From contig NZ_CP094516.1 of the NCBI RefSeq assembly GCF_029909975.1, positions 6,922,501-6,986,500 on the forward strand: a DNA stretch of 64,000 nucleotides. Direction: 5' to 3'. The position numbers were made by a program, and so were the translations under genes. The notes under the pieces are model-generated. The model did not search any database. It was not told where the DNA came from and was given only the letters and a program-made list of their open reading frames with translations. Shown piece after piece: positions 27,674 through 36,926 of the stretch. The stretch comes from Bradyrhizobium sp. ISRA430. GTDB taxonomy: Bacteria > Pseudomonadota > Alphaproteobacteria > Rhizobiales > Xanthobacteraceae. The first letter of the stretch is position 1. Each line of letters starts with the position of its first letter.

Positions 27674-30600
27674 GGCGCGTGACCATCAGGACCGTGCGGT
27701 CGATATTTGCGTTACTCAAATCCGTCGCGACCAAGGAAGCATCCATCAGGTCTGCGCCATAGAGATTTGCATGGCGCAGGCTGGCGCCGGCTAGGTTGGC
27801 CTGGTTGAGATGCGCCTCGAGCAGGTTGGCCGCATAGAAGTCGCTGCCGCGCAGATCGTTGGCGGTGAAGACCGCGCGTTTCAGCGAGGTCATTCGGAAG
27901 GTGGCGCACGCCAGCGTCGACTTGCCGAAATAGGCACCGTTCAGTCGAGCCATGGTGAAGTCTGCGCCACTGAGGTTGGCCGTCTGAAAGGAGAGCGCCT
28001 CGGCGCTGCTACGGCCGAACCGGGCATCGCGCAGATCGATGTCGCCGACGAAGCTGACTTGGTCAAATTGCGCGTTCGAGAGATCGAGTTGGGCCGCTGC
28101 CACCTTGAGAAAGCAGGTTTGCTCAAGTCGCGCGCCAGCAAAGCTCGCACCAGACAGCGATAAATCTATGAATTGTCCGCGCTCGAGGACGGCGTCCCCC
28201 CAATCCGTGTTATCGAGGACGGCTTTGATGAAGGAGCATTGACGTATTTGCGCAGAGCGGAGGGTTGCCCCGATCATCGGCACTCGCAAAACTTGGAGCT
28301 CGCCAAGATGCGCTTGGTCAAAGCATGCGCCCACCATGCGCGCACCGAGAAGATTGGTGCGGACAAGCTGGCTGCCCGCGAAACGCGTTCCGCGGCAGTC
28401 GGCTTCACCGAGATTGGCTTCGGTGAGATCGGTGGCGCTTAAATCAGCGTTGATGAGCGTTGCGCCGGTCAGCGCGGCTTTCATCAGTTTCGCACCGGCC
28501 AGGTTGGTCCCGTTCAGCTTCGCGCGTTCAAGGAAGGCGCCGGAGAAGTCCGCGTTCGCGAACCTTCGCCCGGAGAGGTCGGCGGCGGCGAGATCCCGAC
28601 CAGCAACCGGGCCGCCGCGTCGGAACTCCTCTTCCACCAGATCACCCAGCGCGCGTGCGACAGCCGGTGCCAGCATCGTGTCAGGCTTGAGCGGCTTGGG
28701 TGAGGCAAGCCTTGCCGCGGCTATGCCAGCTGCCAACTGCCCTTCCGCTTTGTCGATCTCGGTCCGTAGGTCAGTCAACGCTTTCGTAGATTGCGTCTTC
28801 GCTGCGGCGATCCCAGCTGCGGGCTCGTCAGCGCTTGCGGTTCGATGCGGAGCACTCAAGGCGCCAAACGGCGCGCCATCATCGGACGGTAACGCAGGAA
28901 GGCCCCTTCTGAGCGCCGCTTCAGCATCGGTGAGTGCCGTACGCGCGCGTTGGGCGGCGTCAGGCGGTGGATCGGAGGCTTCGATCTGCGCCAGTATCTC
29001 GTCAATGGTCAGGCGCGTCGGCGCCTCGGGTTTAACGCTCCGCGCTTCTTCCGGCAGGACCAGTGCGGGAACATCGGGAAGAGAAAAAGTATCGTCCGAT
29101 ACGGCGCTGCGTATCGGCTCGAGCGGTCGTCCAGCTGCCAAGTTAAAAAACCGAGCATGCGCGAGTTCGAATTGCTTTTGCTCGTCGAGCGATGGCCTTG
29201 CCGTATCAAGGATTTCGTCACGCCAGTTTTTCGCTCGCGCGAGCTTGTCTTTAATATCGCCCATGAAGCCCGGATCAGCGTCCGGAAGCTCAGCGAACGG
29301 CGGAGCTTGCGCAAAGCTTGCGTCGATCGACTGCGCGGCGTCCGTGGACGAGATTGCGGCAAGCAACGCGTCGATATCGCTCGATTCGGCATTGCCACTG
29401 GCAATCTTTTCATACGCCGCTCGGATTGGTTCATATTGAGCGTCAAGCTTGTCGACATCAGATTCTGCCTTGGCCTGGACCGTGTCCAAGGCGTCGAGGA
29501 TCTCGTCCAATTCTATCTCGCCACTCTCGAGTTCCTCCGGCAACAATTCCGGAATGCTTGACGGTTCGATCGACGGTATCTCGATCGTCGGACGCAGCGA
29601 AGGCGGAAGCTCTATACGCGCGAACTCCTGATCGAGCGCCAAGCGCATGGAGGCCAGCTGCCGCGCTGAGCGCTCTTCGGCCAAATGGCGACGCCGCGCG
29701 ACGCGGCGTGCGCGTTCGACAGCCGAAATCTCAGGGGCAAGTTGATGTTCCGAAAATGCATAGCGTGAGGCACTCGCCGGGTCGAGCCGCAGCCGCCGGA
29801 CATTCAGATAATGATCGAACGGCCGCGGCGGCTCGCTTTGTCGCTCGTAAGCGACGATAACGTCGCCAACGTCGCTGCCGTCCAATTCCTGCACCGCAAT
29901 CGCGGTGCGATAGATCATGACGCCGCGGCGGGCTCCCGCGAACAGCCACAGGGTATCGATGTGCGTCTGCAGTTCCGTGACGCCACGCATCGCATCGCGC
30001 CAGCCGATGAAGCAGCGCACGCGAAAGGTCGGCAGGCGGCCTTCGATCAACGGATGCTCGGCGGAGAAGTTCTGCAGCGCGTAGGGTTCTCCGCCGCAGA
30101 TGAAGCCGCTCAAGCGCTGGTCTGGTGGCGCGAACAGAAAAAGGCGCGGATCGGCATCGCTCGCCAGAGCGGGGGCAACTGATTGCAGCCACGTGGCGTC
30201 ATAGGTTCCCGCGTATTGTAGGCGCTCCTGATCATCAATCGCGATTGGTCCGAAGGTTGCCGGCGGTGCGATCGTGTCAATGAACTGAATCGCATGCTCG
30301 GGGCTTTCGACGTTGGGCAGGGCCACCAGTTCGCCGGCCATGCTGCGGCGGAGAGCCTCATGGCCCGCGCCGACCCGGTTCGCCGCGTAGCCGGGCCCGC
30401 CAAACGCGCGTTGGCGCGTGAGCGGCATTTGCTGGAACGGTTGCACGGCTGTCGGTCGCCAGCCGGAGGTGGTCATCTGCCAATAACGGTCGCCCGTCAC
30501 CAGAACGTGCTTCTGGATCGGTCCGAGTGTCCAGCCCAACATCATCCGCTCGGTCGTCCGTTCCTCAGGCGCCGCCGCATGTCCGCCGATGAGCAGCTCG

Positions 30601-30815
30601 GCTTGCGGCTTGGGCATGCCGATGTCGAGAGGGGTGCCGAGCGGAAGCTCCTTCGCGGCCATCACCCAAAGCTCCTGCTCGCTCTGCAGACGATCGGCGC
30701 CCGGGTTCGCGAGGTCGAACATCGCGAAGACCGAAATGATGAGGCTCGCCCCTGGACGACAAGGCTCGCATTTGGTCAACAGACCTAGCGTGCGGGGCTT
30801 TACAAGAATGGGCAT
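27663..30815 (-). CDS. DUF2169 adaptor fused to pentapeptide repeats
   Basis: DUF2169 proteins act as chaperone-adaptors that load effectors onto the T6SS PAAR/VgrG tip. The open frame runs back to 30965, but family homology begins at MPILVKPRTLGLL, so the ATG at 30815 is taken as start (1050 residues). Residues 1-300 are the DUF2169 domain (PLGTPLDIGMPKP, RAFGGPGYAANRVG, PRLFLFAPPDQRL). A charged, coiled-coil-rich region spans about 340-700, then pentapeptide repeats run to the end. The three-part fusion is longer than the usual DUF2169 protein of about 350-450 residues. First gene of the minus-strand operon. Confidence 0.82.
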   Translation of the reverse strand: MPILVKPRTLGLLTKCEPCRPGASLIISVFAMFDLANPGADRLQSEQELWVMAAKELPLGTPLDIGMPKPQAELLIGGHAAAPEERTTERMMLGWTLGPIQKHVLVTGDRYWQMTTSGWRPTAVQPFQQMPLTRQRAFGGPGYAANRVGAGHEALRRSMAGELVALPNVESPEHAIQFIDTIAPPATFGPIAIDDQERLQYAGTYDATWLQSVAPALASDADPRLFLFAPPDQRLSGFICGGEPYALQNFSAEHPLIEGRLPTFRVRCFIGWRDAMRGVTELQTHIDTLWLFAGARRGVMIYRTAIAVQELDGSDVGDVIVAYERQSEPPRPFDHYLNVRRLRLDPASASRYAFSEHQLAPEISAVERARRVARRRHLAEERSARQLASMRLALDQEFARIELPPSLRPTIEIPSIEPSSIPELLPEELESGEIELDEILDALDTVQAKAESDVDKLDAQYEPIRAAYEKIASGNAESSDIDALLAAISSTDAAQSIDASFAQAPPFAELPDADPGFMGDIKDKLARAKNWRDEILDTARPSLDEQKQFELAHARFFNLAAGRPLEPIRSAVSDDTFSLPDVPALVLPEEARSVKPEAPTRLTIDEILAQIEASDPPPDAAQRARTALTDAEAALRRGLPALPSDDGAPFGALSAPHRTASADEPAAGIAAAKTQSTKALTDLRTEIDKAEGQLAAGIAAARLASPKPLKPDTMLAPAVARALGDLVEEEFRRGGPVAGRDLAAADLSGRRFANADFSGAFLERAKLNGTNLAGAKLMKAALTGATLINADLSATDLTEANLGEADCRGTRFAGSQLVRTNLLGARMVGACFDQAHLGELQVLRVPMIGATLRSAQIRQCSFIKAVLDNTDWGDAVLERGQFIDLSLSGASFAGARLEQTCFLKVAAAQLDLSNAQFDQVSFVGDIDLRDARFGRSSAEALSFQTANLSGADFTMARLNGAYFGKSTLACATFRMTSLKRAVFTANDLRGSDFYAANLLEAHLNQANLAGASLRHANLYGADLMDASLVATDLSNANIDRTVLMVTRHVN

Positions 30816-31365
30816 GAAGCCGGCCGAGACGATTTTGGTTTTTTTACCAATATTTCTCGATCGTGACGGACTTTCGGCCCCAACATCCAACCGCGTCTTT
30901 GTGCCACATACCAAGTTAGGTAGGCGGCCATTCAGCACCGTGTTGCATAAATGGTCGCTCCGCACCGCGACGGTTTGATGGTCGAGGTAGCCGCGATTTG
31001 CTCCTGCGGAATCATCGGCCCGTCAAGGCCGCTCGAACGGCCAGATAGAGACGAGAGTGCGCCTCGCCGAAAAGTACAGGCCGTTCTGTCTGCAGAAAAC
31101 CGATGCTTCGTTGGCTTGCGAAAGCTGCCTCCGCGCGACGAAGCCGTTGGCGCATTCGGCGCCGGAATGATCACGTTCGCCTTGCGGGGAGGGCCTACGT
31201 GGTACGCCCGTTATTCGAAGCCGCGCGCTATATTCATTAGCAGCCGACGAGCCCGCATGAAATCGTCGAAGGAGGGCGGGTGTCAGACCGTAAAAACCAG
31301 CGATCAGGCGTGGCAAATTGATCGAACGCCCGGCAAACGCAGATCCAGACGGGAAAGGATGACTT
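30816..31365. other. Divergent promoter region between the DUF2169 operon and otsA
   Basis: 550 bases with no gene. A minus-strand TGGCACAAAGACGCGG lies at 30897-30912 but has the wrong -12 element and spacing for sigma-54. No NifA site, nod box or tts box found. Both outward operons must start here. Confidence 0.4.
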
Positions 31366-33486
31366 GTGAATCTCGTCGTCGTCTCGAACCGGGTTGCCGG
31401 CAGCAACGCCCTTGAACCAAGGACAGGCGGGCTTGAGGCCGCGCTGGTTCCCGTGGTGCAACAATCCGGAGCGATTTGGGTGGGGCCGAGGCGCCCGTCG
31501 GAGGCTGAACCGCCAGTAATGCCGCTCGGCGTAGGTAAGCTCGTGAGGGTGGATCTGCCTGCCGAGGATTATCGCAACTATTATGAGGGCTTTTCGAATT
31601 CGGAACTATGGCCGGCGTTACATTCGCTGACGGAACGGGTCTCCTCCTCGGCAGGTGGTTATAATAGCTATCGCAAAATCAACGCCCTCATGGCGGACGC
31701 GCTGCTCGAGTACAGAGACCGGGACGCGTTCTGGGTGCATGATTATCATTTCTTCACGCTCGGCGCTGAGTTGCGTAATCGGGGCGTCGAGCGACCGATC
31801 GGCTTCTTCCTGCATACGCCATGGCCGGCGCCCGACGTGCAGTTGGTACCGCATCACCGCGAACTGATCGAATCGATGCTTGCGTATGATTTGGTAGGCT
31901 TTCAGACCGACGAGGACCGGCAGAATTTCCTTGCCTGCGTCCGTGCCGATCTCGACCTCACACCCAGCGAAGACAGTGTTGTGATTTCACACCGTGGTGG
32001 CATCACAAGATGCCAAGTATTTCCGATCGGCATAGATACAGAAAAATTTGCAAAATATGCTGCAGACGCGAGTTCGAATGCCGATGTCTCGTCGCTACTG
32101 GAAGGTCTCGATCGTGAGAAGCTTGCCGTCGGCGTCGACCGGCTCGACTACACCAAGGGTCTCGACAATCGCGTTCGGGCTATCAATCACGCTTTGAACA
32201 AAGACCCGCGCAGCATCTCCCTTTTGCAGATCGCGACCTTCTCACGATCCGGCATCAAAAGCTACGATGACTATCAGCAGGATGTCGCGCGTCTTGTCGA
32301 CGATGTCAATGTTCGCCACGGCGCGGATGGCTGGGTGCCGATCCGTCACGAAACGAAGCCTCAGAGTCAGCCGGTGCTCGCGGGTCTGTACCGCGCCGCA
32401 CGTGTCGGCGTGGTAACATCGTTGCGTGACGGGATGAATCTCGTAGCGAAAGAATATGTTGCCGCGCAAGACCCCAGCAAACCCGGCGTGCTCGTTTTGT
32501 CGAAATTTGTCGGCGCGGCCAAGGAACTCGACGGCGCGCTGCTCATCGATCCCAACGACATCGAAGACATAGCAGAGAAGATTTCGATCGCACTTTCAAT
32601 GTCACTGCCCGAGCGCATCTGCCGCTGGGAGAAGATGATGGCGAAGCTTCGAGCGTATCCCATCCAGAAATGGTCGGCGCACTTTATCTGCGAGCTGGAG
32701 AAAATTCGGACCGAGAAACTCGCAAGGCAGAGCCCGCGGGATGTGGGGGAGTCCAGCAGTTCGAAACGAAAGGTCGAGGGGAGATTGGCCGGAGGCGGAA
32801 GCCATTTTGACCTGCCGCGGCAATGGACATTCCCCGCATTCGGTGTGCGGGCTAGAATATTAGATGAGGATTTCGAACCACTCGTCGGCTTAGGTGGACA
32901 GCAGGGCCCCCAACCTCGGATGTCGGCGATAGATCTTAGCCCTTGGGTTCCCTTGGGCTTCGATCACGGCGTGCGATCGGTTTCGGTACCGGATTCCGTG
33001 AGAGACGAATTGGTCACCCCCGGTAGCCCGCCGAGGAGTTCGCAGCCGTCACATCTTTACGTCCATGGCCGGGCCTATGCGGCGGTGTCGCCGGCAACGA
33101 GAAGGGAGGCAACTTTGACCAATCCGTCGGGCACTACCATTGCTCTTACCGTTCCAGTTGGAGCGGAGCCCTACTGGTCGTCAAGCACAGGCGTCACAGC
33201 CTCACTGGCATCCGCGCGAGGGGCATCGTCGTCTGCCATGGCAGGGCCCGGGGAGGAGGAGCAACTGCCGGATTTCGGAGATGTGGTCGGCGATAACTGG
33301 ACCCACAGCGACTGGCACGACGGTAAGAAACAGGTTCCGGCGCACCTGGAGGATGCACTACGTGAACGAGGGCGGCTGCCGACCGCGCGCGGCGAAGAAG
33401 TTACGATTTTCCAAATTCACCGTCACCTCTACGCGGCCGAGTTGAAAGGTGATCGCTATTATCTCACGTACCACCCTAGTGGCTGA
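31366..33486 (+). CDS. otsA: Trehalose-6-phosphate synthase with C-terminal effector-type extension
   Basis: Residues 1-455 are a GT20 synthase joining UDP-glucose and glucose-6-phosphate. They show SNRVAG plus TGGLEAAL, HDYHFF, FLHTPWPAPD, VDRLDYTKGLDNR (the Arg/Lys pair that holds UDP-glucose) and RDGMNLVAKEYVAAQ, all intact. OtsA usually ends near 460-480. Here about 245 further residues follow: a Ser-rich linker, one module near 32985-33090 (SHLYVHGRAYAAVSP) and a second at the very end (LPDFGDVVGDNW...RERGRLPTARGEE...FQIHRHLYAAEL). These match the minus-strand repeat protein and the 3'-terminal effector. The GTG start follows GGGAAAGGA. An exported or dual-role enzyme is possible but unproven. 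Confidence 0.88.
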   Translation: MNLVVVSNRVAGSNALEPRTGGLEAALVPVVQQSGAIWVGPRRPSEAEPPVMPLGVGKLVRVDLPAEDYRNYYEGFSNSELWPALHSLTERVSSSAGGYNSYRKINALMADALLEYRDRDAFWVHDYHFFTLGAELRNRGVERPIGFFLHTPWPAPDVQLVPHHRELIESMLAYDLVGFQTDEDRQNFLACVRADLDLTPSEDSVVISHRGGITRCQVFPIGIDTEKFAKYAADASSNADVSSLLEGLDREKLAVGVDRLDYTKGLDNRVRAINHALNKDPRSISLLQIATFSRSGIKSYDDYQQDVARLVDDVNVRHGADGWVPIRHETKPQSQPVLAGLYRAARVGVVTSLRDGMNLVAKEYVAAQDPSKPGVLVLSKFVGAAKELDGALLIDPNDIEDIAEKISIALSMSLPERICRWEKMMAKLRAYPIQKWSAHFICELEKIRTEKLARQSPRDVGESSSSKRKVEGRLAGGGSHFDLPRQWTFPAFGVRARILDEDFEPLVGLGGQQGPQPRMSAIDLSPWVPLGFDHGVRSVSVPDSVRDELVTPGSPPRSSQPSHLYVHGRAYAAVSPATRREATLTNPSGTTIALTVPVGAEPYWSSSTGVTASLASARGASSSAMAGPGEEEQLPDFGDVVGDNWTHSDWHDGKKQVPAHLEDALRERGRLPTARGEEVTIFQIHRHLYAAELKGDRYYLTYHPSG

Positions 33487-34130
33487 AATCGAGGACCATG
33501 GCCGACTGCATGGGAAACGGCGAACGGGCTGCGACGCGTTCCTGAGAAGTGAGGATCACCCGACGGTCTCATTTTCGGGCCCTAGGATAAATTTCGCTTA
33601 TATGGCGCCAGCGTCATCGTAGTCCTTTGACACCTCGCGGTGGCCCGCGATCACTTTGAACGTCGGGTCGGTTAATTTCTTCGCTGATTACTATGATTGA
33701 GCTCCCGCCGTCAGGTCTGTGTCAGTTGGTCCAGTAACGTTGCTGTGCGCTGGTTCTCAGCACGGCGCCAGCATGCCCTTGCTTGGAAAGCTTCATCTGA
33801 TGGTAACATCGGGTGAGGCTATTGCTTGTCCAGTTTGCCGGCGCGAGTGAAAACGAAACTCCCGCGAGCGAAGGTGGGTGCGCGAATAGCGCGAATATTT
33901 CCCGGCCGTCTGGGGTTAACCTGCGTCGGTGCTTAGTCAATCGTAACAGGGGGTCTCCATCCAGCGCTCACAAACAGCTCACCGGAAAGGTCGTCGCTGT
34001 GCTTGAGGATCGCTAATCCCGCCATCGGCAGCGGCGGCCGGCCTGTCCTCGTAGATCGCGCCGAACCGCTCCTCGAGGCACCACCAGTCCCGGATCGTCT
34101 GCGGCTGCGCTTAGCCGGACGGCACGCTAT
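33487..34130. other. Stretch without a recognisable gene
   Basis: About 640 bases; no frame with family resemblance and no regulator site found. Its end (from about 34095) begins to resemble the sequence just before the first C70 gene (both have CGGCACGCTATTTGC), marking the edge of a duplicated segment. Confidence 0.4.
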
Positions 34131-34710
34131 TTGCGTAGCTTTGAGCCCGTCAATTTAGCGAATGCTGTAAAGTGCGAGATATACGTGAATGCTCCGCTTG
34201 CCGGCCAACAGCATGGCTATGATGGTCAATTGAACATGCGACCAGATTATTGCGCAAACATCCGGCCGCACGGGATTAACGCTTGTTGGTATGCCTCCGC
34301 TCGTATGGTGTCATACTACTTTCGCCCAGAGCCCTCGCCTCGGGTTTGCCTACGCTTCGGCGGCCCGACTTAGGCCTCAACGTTCGCGAGTTTGACTGGT
34401 GGCTCTCTGCGAAGGATTAGAGAGGCTCGTAGAGCCACCTGACGGATTTACGCGCGATTTTGTCGTTGAGACATTGGAGACACGAGGGTCGATCTGGGCT
34501 GCGCTGCATCTGCCGTCAGTGGATCCGCATGTATTCGTACTGACTGGTCTGGAAGCAAACACATTGTACTACAACGATCCTTGGGAGCCAGAGCGCAAGC
34601 TAATTGACTTCTCTGATTTTCAGTTCGCAGGAGCTTTTCGTCAACAATCGCGATCCTCTGAACACTCCCCGATGTTTAGGCCCGGCATTTGCTGGGGTGG
34701 ATTGAGTTAG
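34131..34710 (+). pseudogene. Second AvrRpt2-like C70 protease, frameshifted
   Basis: A diverged copy of the 2490-3002 gene. The first frame (34131-34373) carries GQQHGYDGQLNM and the catalytic Cys region NACWYASARM. The second (34399-34710) carries the His (PHVFVLTG) and Asp (YYNDP) regions. Alignment with copy 1 shows two extra bases near 34327-34370 and one lost base near 34405, so the frame does not return. All three catalytic residues are still encoded, so the loss is recent or the gene is used in another way. The tail after the Asp has also diverged. Confidence 0.8.
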
Positions 34711-34809
34711 AATCGTTCGGGCTGGGAAGTTCAGCATTTGCAGATGTATTCATAGGATGTGGGACCCTTCAGGGTCTTCAAGTCAGCGACACGAAGGGGA
34801 GATTTGGGA

Positions 34810-36378
34810 GTGGCTGATGAACCCACGCGGTTGCCGCTTTCGACGGAGTTTCGGTTGGGAGTGGACTTAGTTAACCAGTTGCCAGGCCGCAATTGGAATA
34901 CACCTAGCCCTCTCCAGAGGGCGCCGTGGCCCACCTATATGGCTGAGCAAAGTGTACGCGCGCCTGCGGCTCCAAATTTAGCAATGTACGTACGAGCTTG
35001 GCAGCACGGCGACAAACCCGCGTCACCCGAGCTCAGGGCCGCAATGCTCTCCAATGGAGTACTGCCGAGCGCGTCTCGGCCGGAAACAAATTTCACGATC
35101 GGCCACGTGAACTACACGGCCATGTTCCGCCTAATAGGCAGACCAGACGAGATCATCGTCCGCCAAGCCGACACGTTATTGCCCCGCGTACATGACACCA
35201 TTTTGGGCGGTGTTAGGGGACGTGATCATTTGCTTCCAACAGAAGACAAGGATTCGATAGCTACTCGACGGACTGACCGCCCCCCAAGGTCGCCGGCCTA
35301 CGATATGGAGTACATGACAGTCGATGGGGACGTTCGTCACTCTCTCAAGCCGGCGCTGCCTCACCTCAGGAGCCTCACGTCTGACGGGCAGGAACTCCAA
35401 TCGGTTGGGCCCAGGCCCCTCATGATGGGGCGCCGAAGAATGGATACTTATCTCGACGACGCCCGGATCATCAACATCGACAGCTATATCAATTATAACT
35501 TGTCGTCGCTGATCAATTCTTCAGGCCCCAATGGGGTCGAGATACGCGGAACGCCTCAACAATTGCACAACTACGAAGACATTGTTGCGAGAGACCATGA
35601 ACGGGCGAAGGGCTTTGTTCGCTTCACCATCCAGAAGCTGGAAGCCTACCTGGATCCCGTCACGCGTGAAGACGTGGAGCAAGACGTGAGAGCGGCACTG
35701 GGCCGATATTTTGGTATCGCGGGCACGAGCAAACAGGACGTCGCCGACATCCGAGAAATCCTCGCGAACTACAGGAAGGTGCACAGCTATCTCAATCGCG
35801 ACGAGCCACTAACGCGAGCGCAGCGTCTTAAGGCGTGGTTTGTCGATTTTCCTCTTTATCGGATCCGGCCGAAATCCAATGGCACGTTGGCTTACGTCAG
35901 GGGCGGCCCCATCCACTGGCCGGATTGGCGTATCGTTCCGCGGTCACTGCGGTCCCGTTCGGTTAGCTCGGGATGGTCGGGTTTGGTGCTGTTTCTGGCG
36001 GGAGTGAGTGCCTACCAACGCGGTGTTGCGACGCTCCGTGGCGGCAGGTCAGTTGAGGAACGGTACGTAGAGCGTGCTGCGGCGCTAGGTGCGGTGTTGT
36101 TCGGCGGATTTGCCACGTCATTGATCGGCGGGTCTTATGGGGTAAATAAACTCAGGCGCTTGACTTCCGAGAGCGGGATCAATCTGCATGAAGGGCACTT
36201 CGCCTACTCCGATCGCTTCCGATCCTCAACCGTCGTGCACGAGGCAACACATCTGTTGTTGGGCACCGACGACCATGCCTACGAGCACGAACCGAGATTC
36301 GGTCAGCTATCGACAACCCAACACATAACCAACGCCGATAGCTACGGCCGGTTCGCTGAAAGGGTCAGCCGCTCATGA
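34810..36378 (+). CDS. M35-type zinc metalloprotease, putative effector
   Basis: The C-terminus has the aspzincin pattern: HEATH (HExxH, about residue 479), then GTDDHAY (GTxDxxY, with the third zinc ligand) and NADSYGRFAE, as in deuterolysins and lysine-specific M35 peptidases. Near residues 58-105 is the short shared module (SNGVLPSASRP...FTIGHVNYTAMF). A hydrophobic pair near 395-455 (GLVLFLAGVSAY; GAVLFGGFATSLIGG) may be membrane segments. The frame opens at 34759; the GTG at 34810 has a GGGGA site and is preferred (522 residues). There is no signal peptide. The ATGA overlap with the next gene ties the two together. Confidence 0.72.
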   Translation: MADEPTRLPLSTEFRLGVDLVNQLPGRNWNTPSPLQRAPWPTYMAEQSVRAPAAPNLAMYVRAWQHGDKPASPELRAAMLSNGVLPSASRPETNFTIGHVNYTAMFRLIGRPDEIIVRQADTLLPRVHDTILGGVRGRDHLLPTEDKDSIATRRTDRPPRSPAYDMEYMTVDGDVRHSLKPALPHLRSLTSDGQELQSVGPRPLMMGRRRMDTYLDDARIINIDSYINYNLSSLINSSGPNGVEIRGTPQQLHNYEDIVARDHERAKGFVRFTIQKLEAYLDPVTREDVEQDVRAALGRYFGIAGTSKQDVADIREILANYRKVHSYLNRDEPLTRAQRLKAWFVDFPLYRIRPKSNGTLAYVRGGPIHWPDWRIVPRSLRSRSVSSGWSGLVLFLAGVSAYQRGVATLRGGRSVEERYVERAAALGAVLFGGFATSLIGGSYGVNKLRRLTSESGINLHEGHFAYSDRFRSSTVVHEATHLLLGTDDHAYEHEPRFGQLSTTQHITNADSYGRFAERVSRS

Positions 36379-36926
36379 ATCTGCCATGGAATGCCGTCGG
36401 AAACATTCGATCCCAATTGTACTCCGGTTGCCGCCTCATACCGATCGATCCGGCTGAACGAGCGGCGCTCGCTCTGGAGTCTGGGACGAACCAGGTACTA
36501 ATCGCGTGGCGCAAGAAGGAAGGGCGGCGCTTCGCCTATGACACCGCTCAGATCGAAGCACTCTTCATCGAGCTCCCCGAGCTTCCGGTTCCGACCGCCA
36601 GCTGGGCAGAATTGGGCTGGACGAAGCTCGGTTTCCAGACCGGCAATCTGGCCCTGTTCTTCGCTTCGATTACCGCAAGCGGCCGCGTCGGGGTGAGATG
36701 GGGCAGGGACTTTCTCACTCTCTTGATGCATCGCCGCCGCGCCGAAATTTGCGTCGATGCTCGTTTCACAGATCCGTTTATCGATGATTCCCACACCGAC
36801 ACGCTCGACGTTCACTGGACCTTCAGCGTGGATCTGCAGGCTTCTGCTATCACCGCTTTGCGCACGACCTCATTCTGGCACGCCGATGCCGTAGGGGCCG
36901 ACCACGCAATCAACCTCCGAGGCTGA
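36375..36926 (+). CDS. Small partner of the M35 protease, possible immunity protein
   Basis: 183 residues, no recognised family. Its ATG overlaps the stop of the metalloprotease by four bases, so the two are made together. It has no signal peptide or membrane helix and has the mixed alpha/beta, tryptophan-containing look of cytoplasmic immunity proteins (SWAELGWTKLGF; LHWTFSVDL-like strand near 155). A toxin followed directly by a small unknown gene is the classic layout of T6SS antibacterial pairs. Other options are a chaperone for the effector or an unrelated gene. Confidence 0.5.
   Translation: MNLPWNAVGNIRSQLYSGCRLIPIDPAERAALALESGTNQVLIAWRKKEGRRFAYDTAQIEALFIELPELPVPTASWAELGWTKLGFQTGNLALFFASITASGRVGVRWGRDFLTLLMHRRRAEICVDARFTDPFIDDSHTDTLDVHWTFSVDLQASAITALRTTSFWHADAVGADHAINLRG

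Noticed and set aside
30897..30912. Minus-strand TGGCACAAAGACGCGG as a sigma-54 promoter for the DUF2169 operon
   Set aside because: There is no TTGC at -12, and the spacing between GG and GC is one base short.
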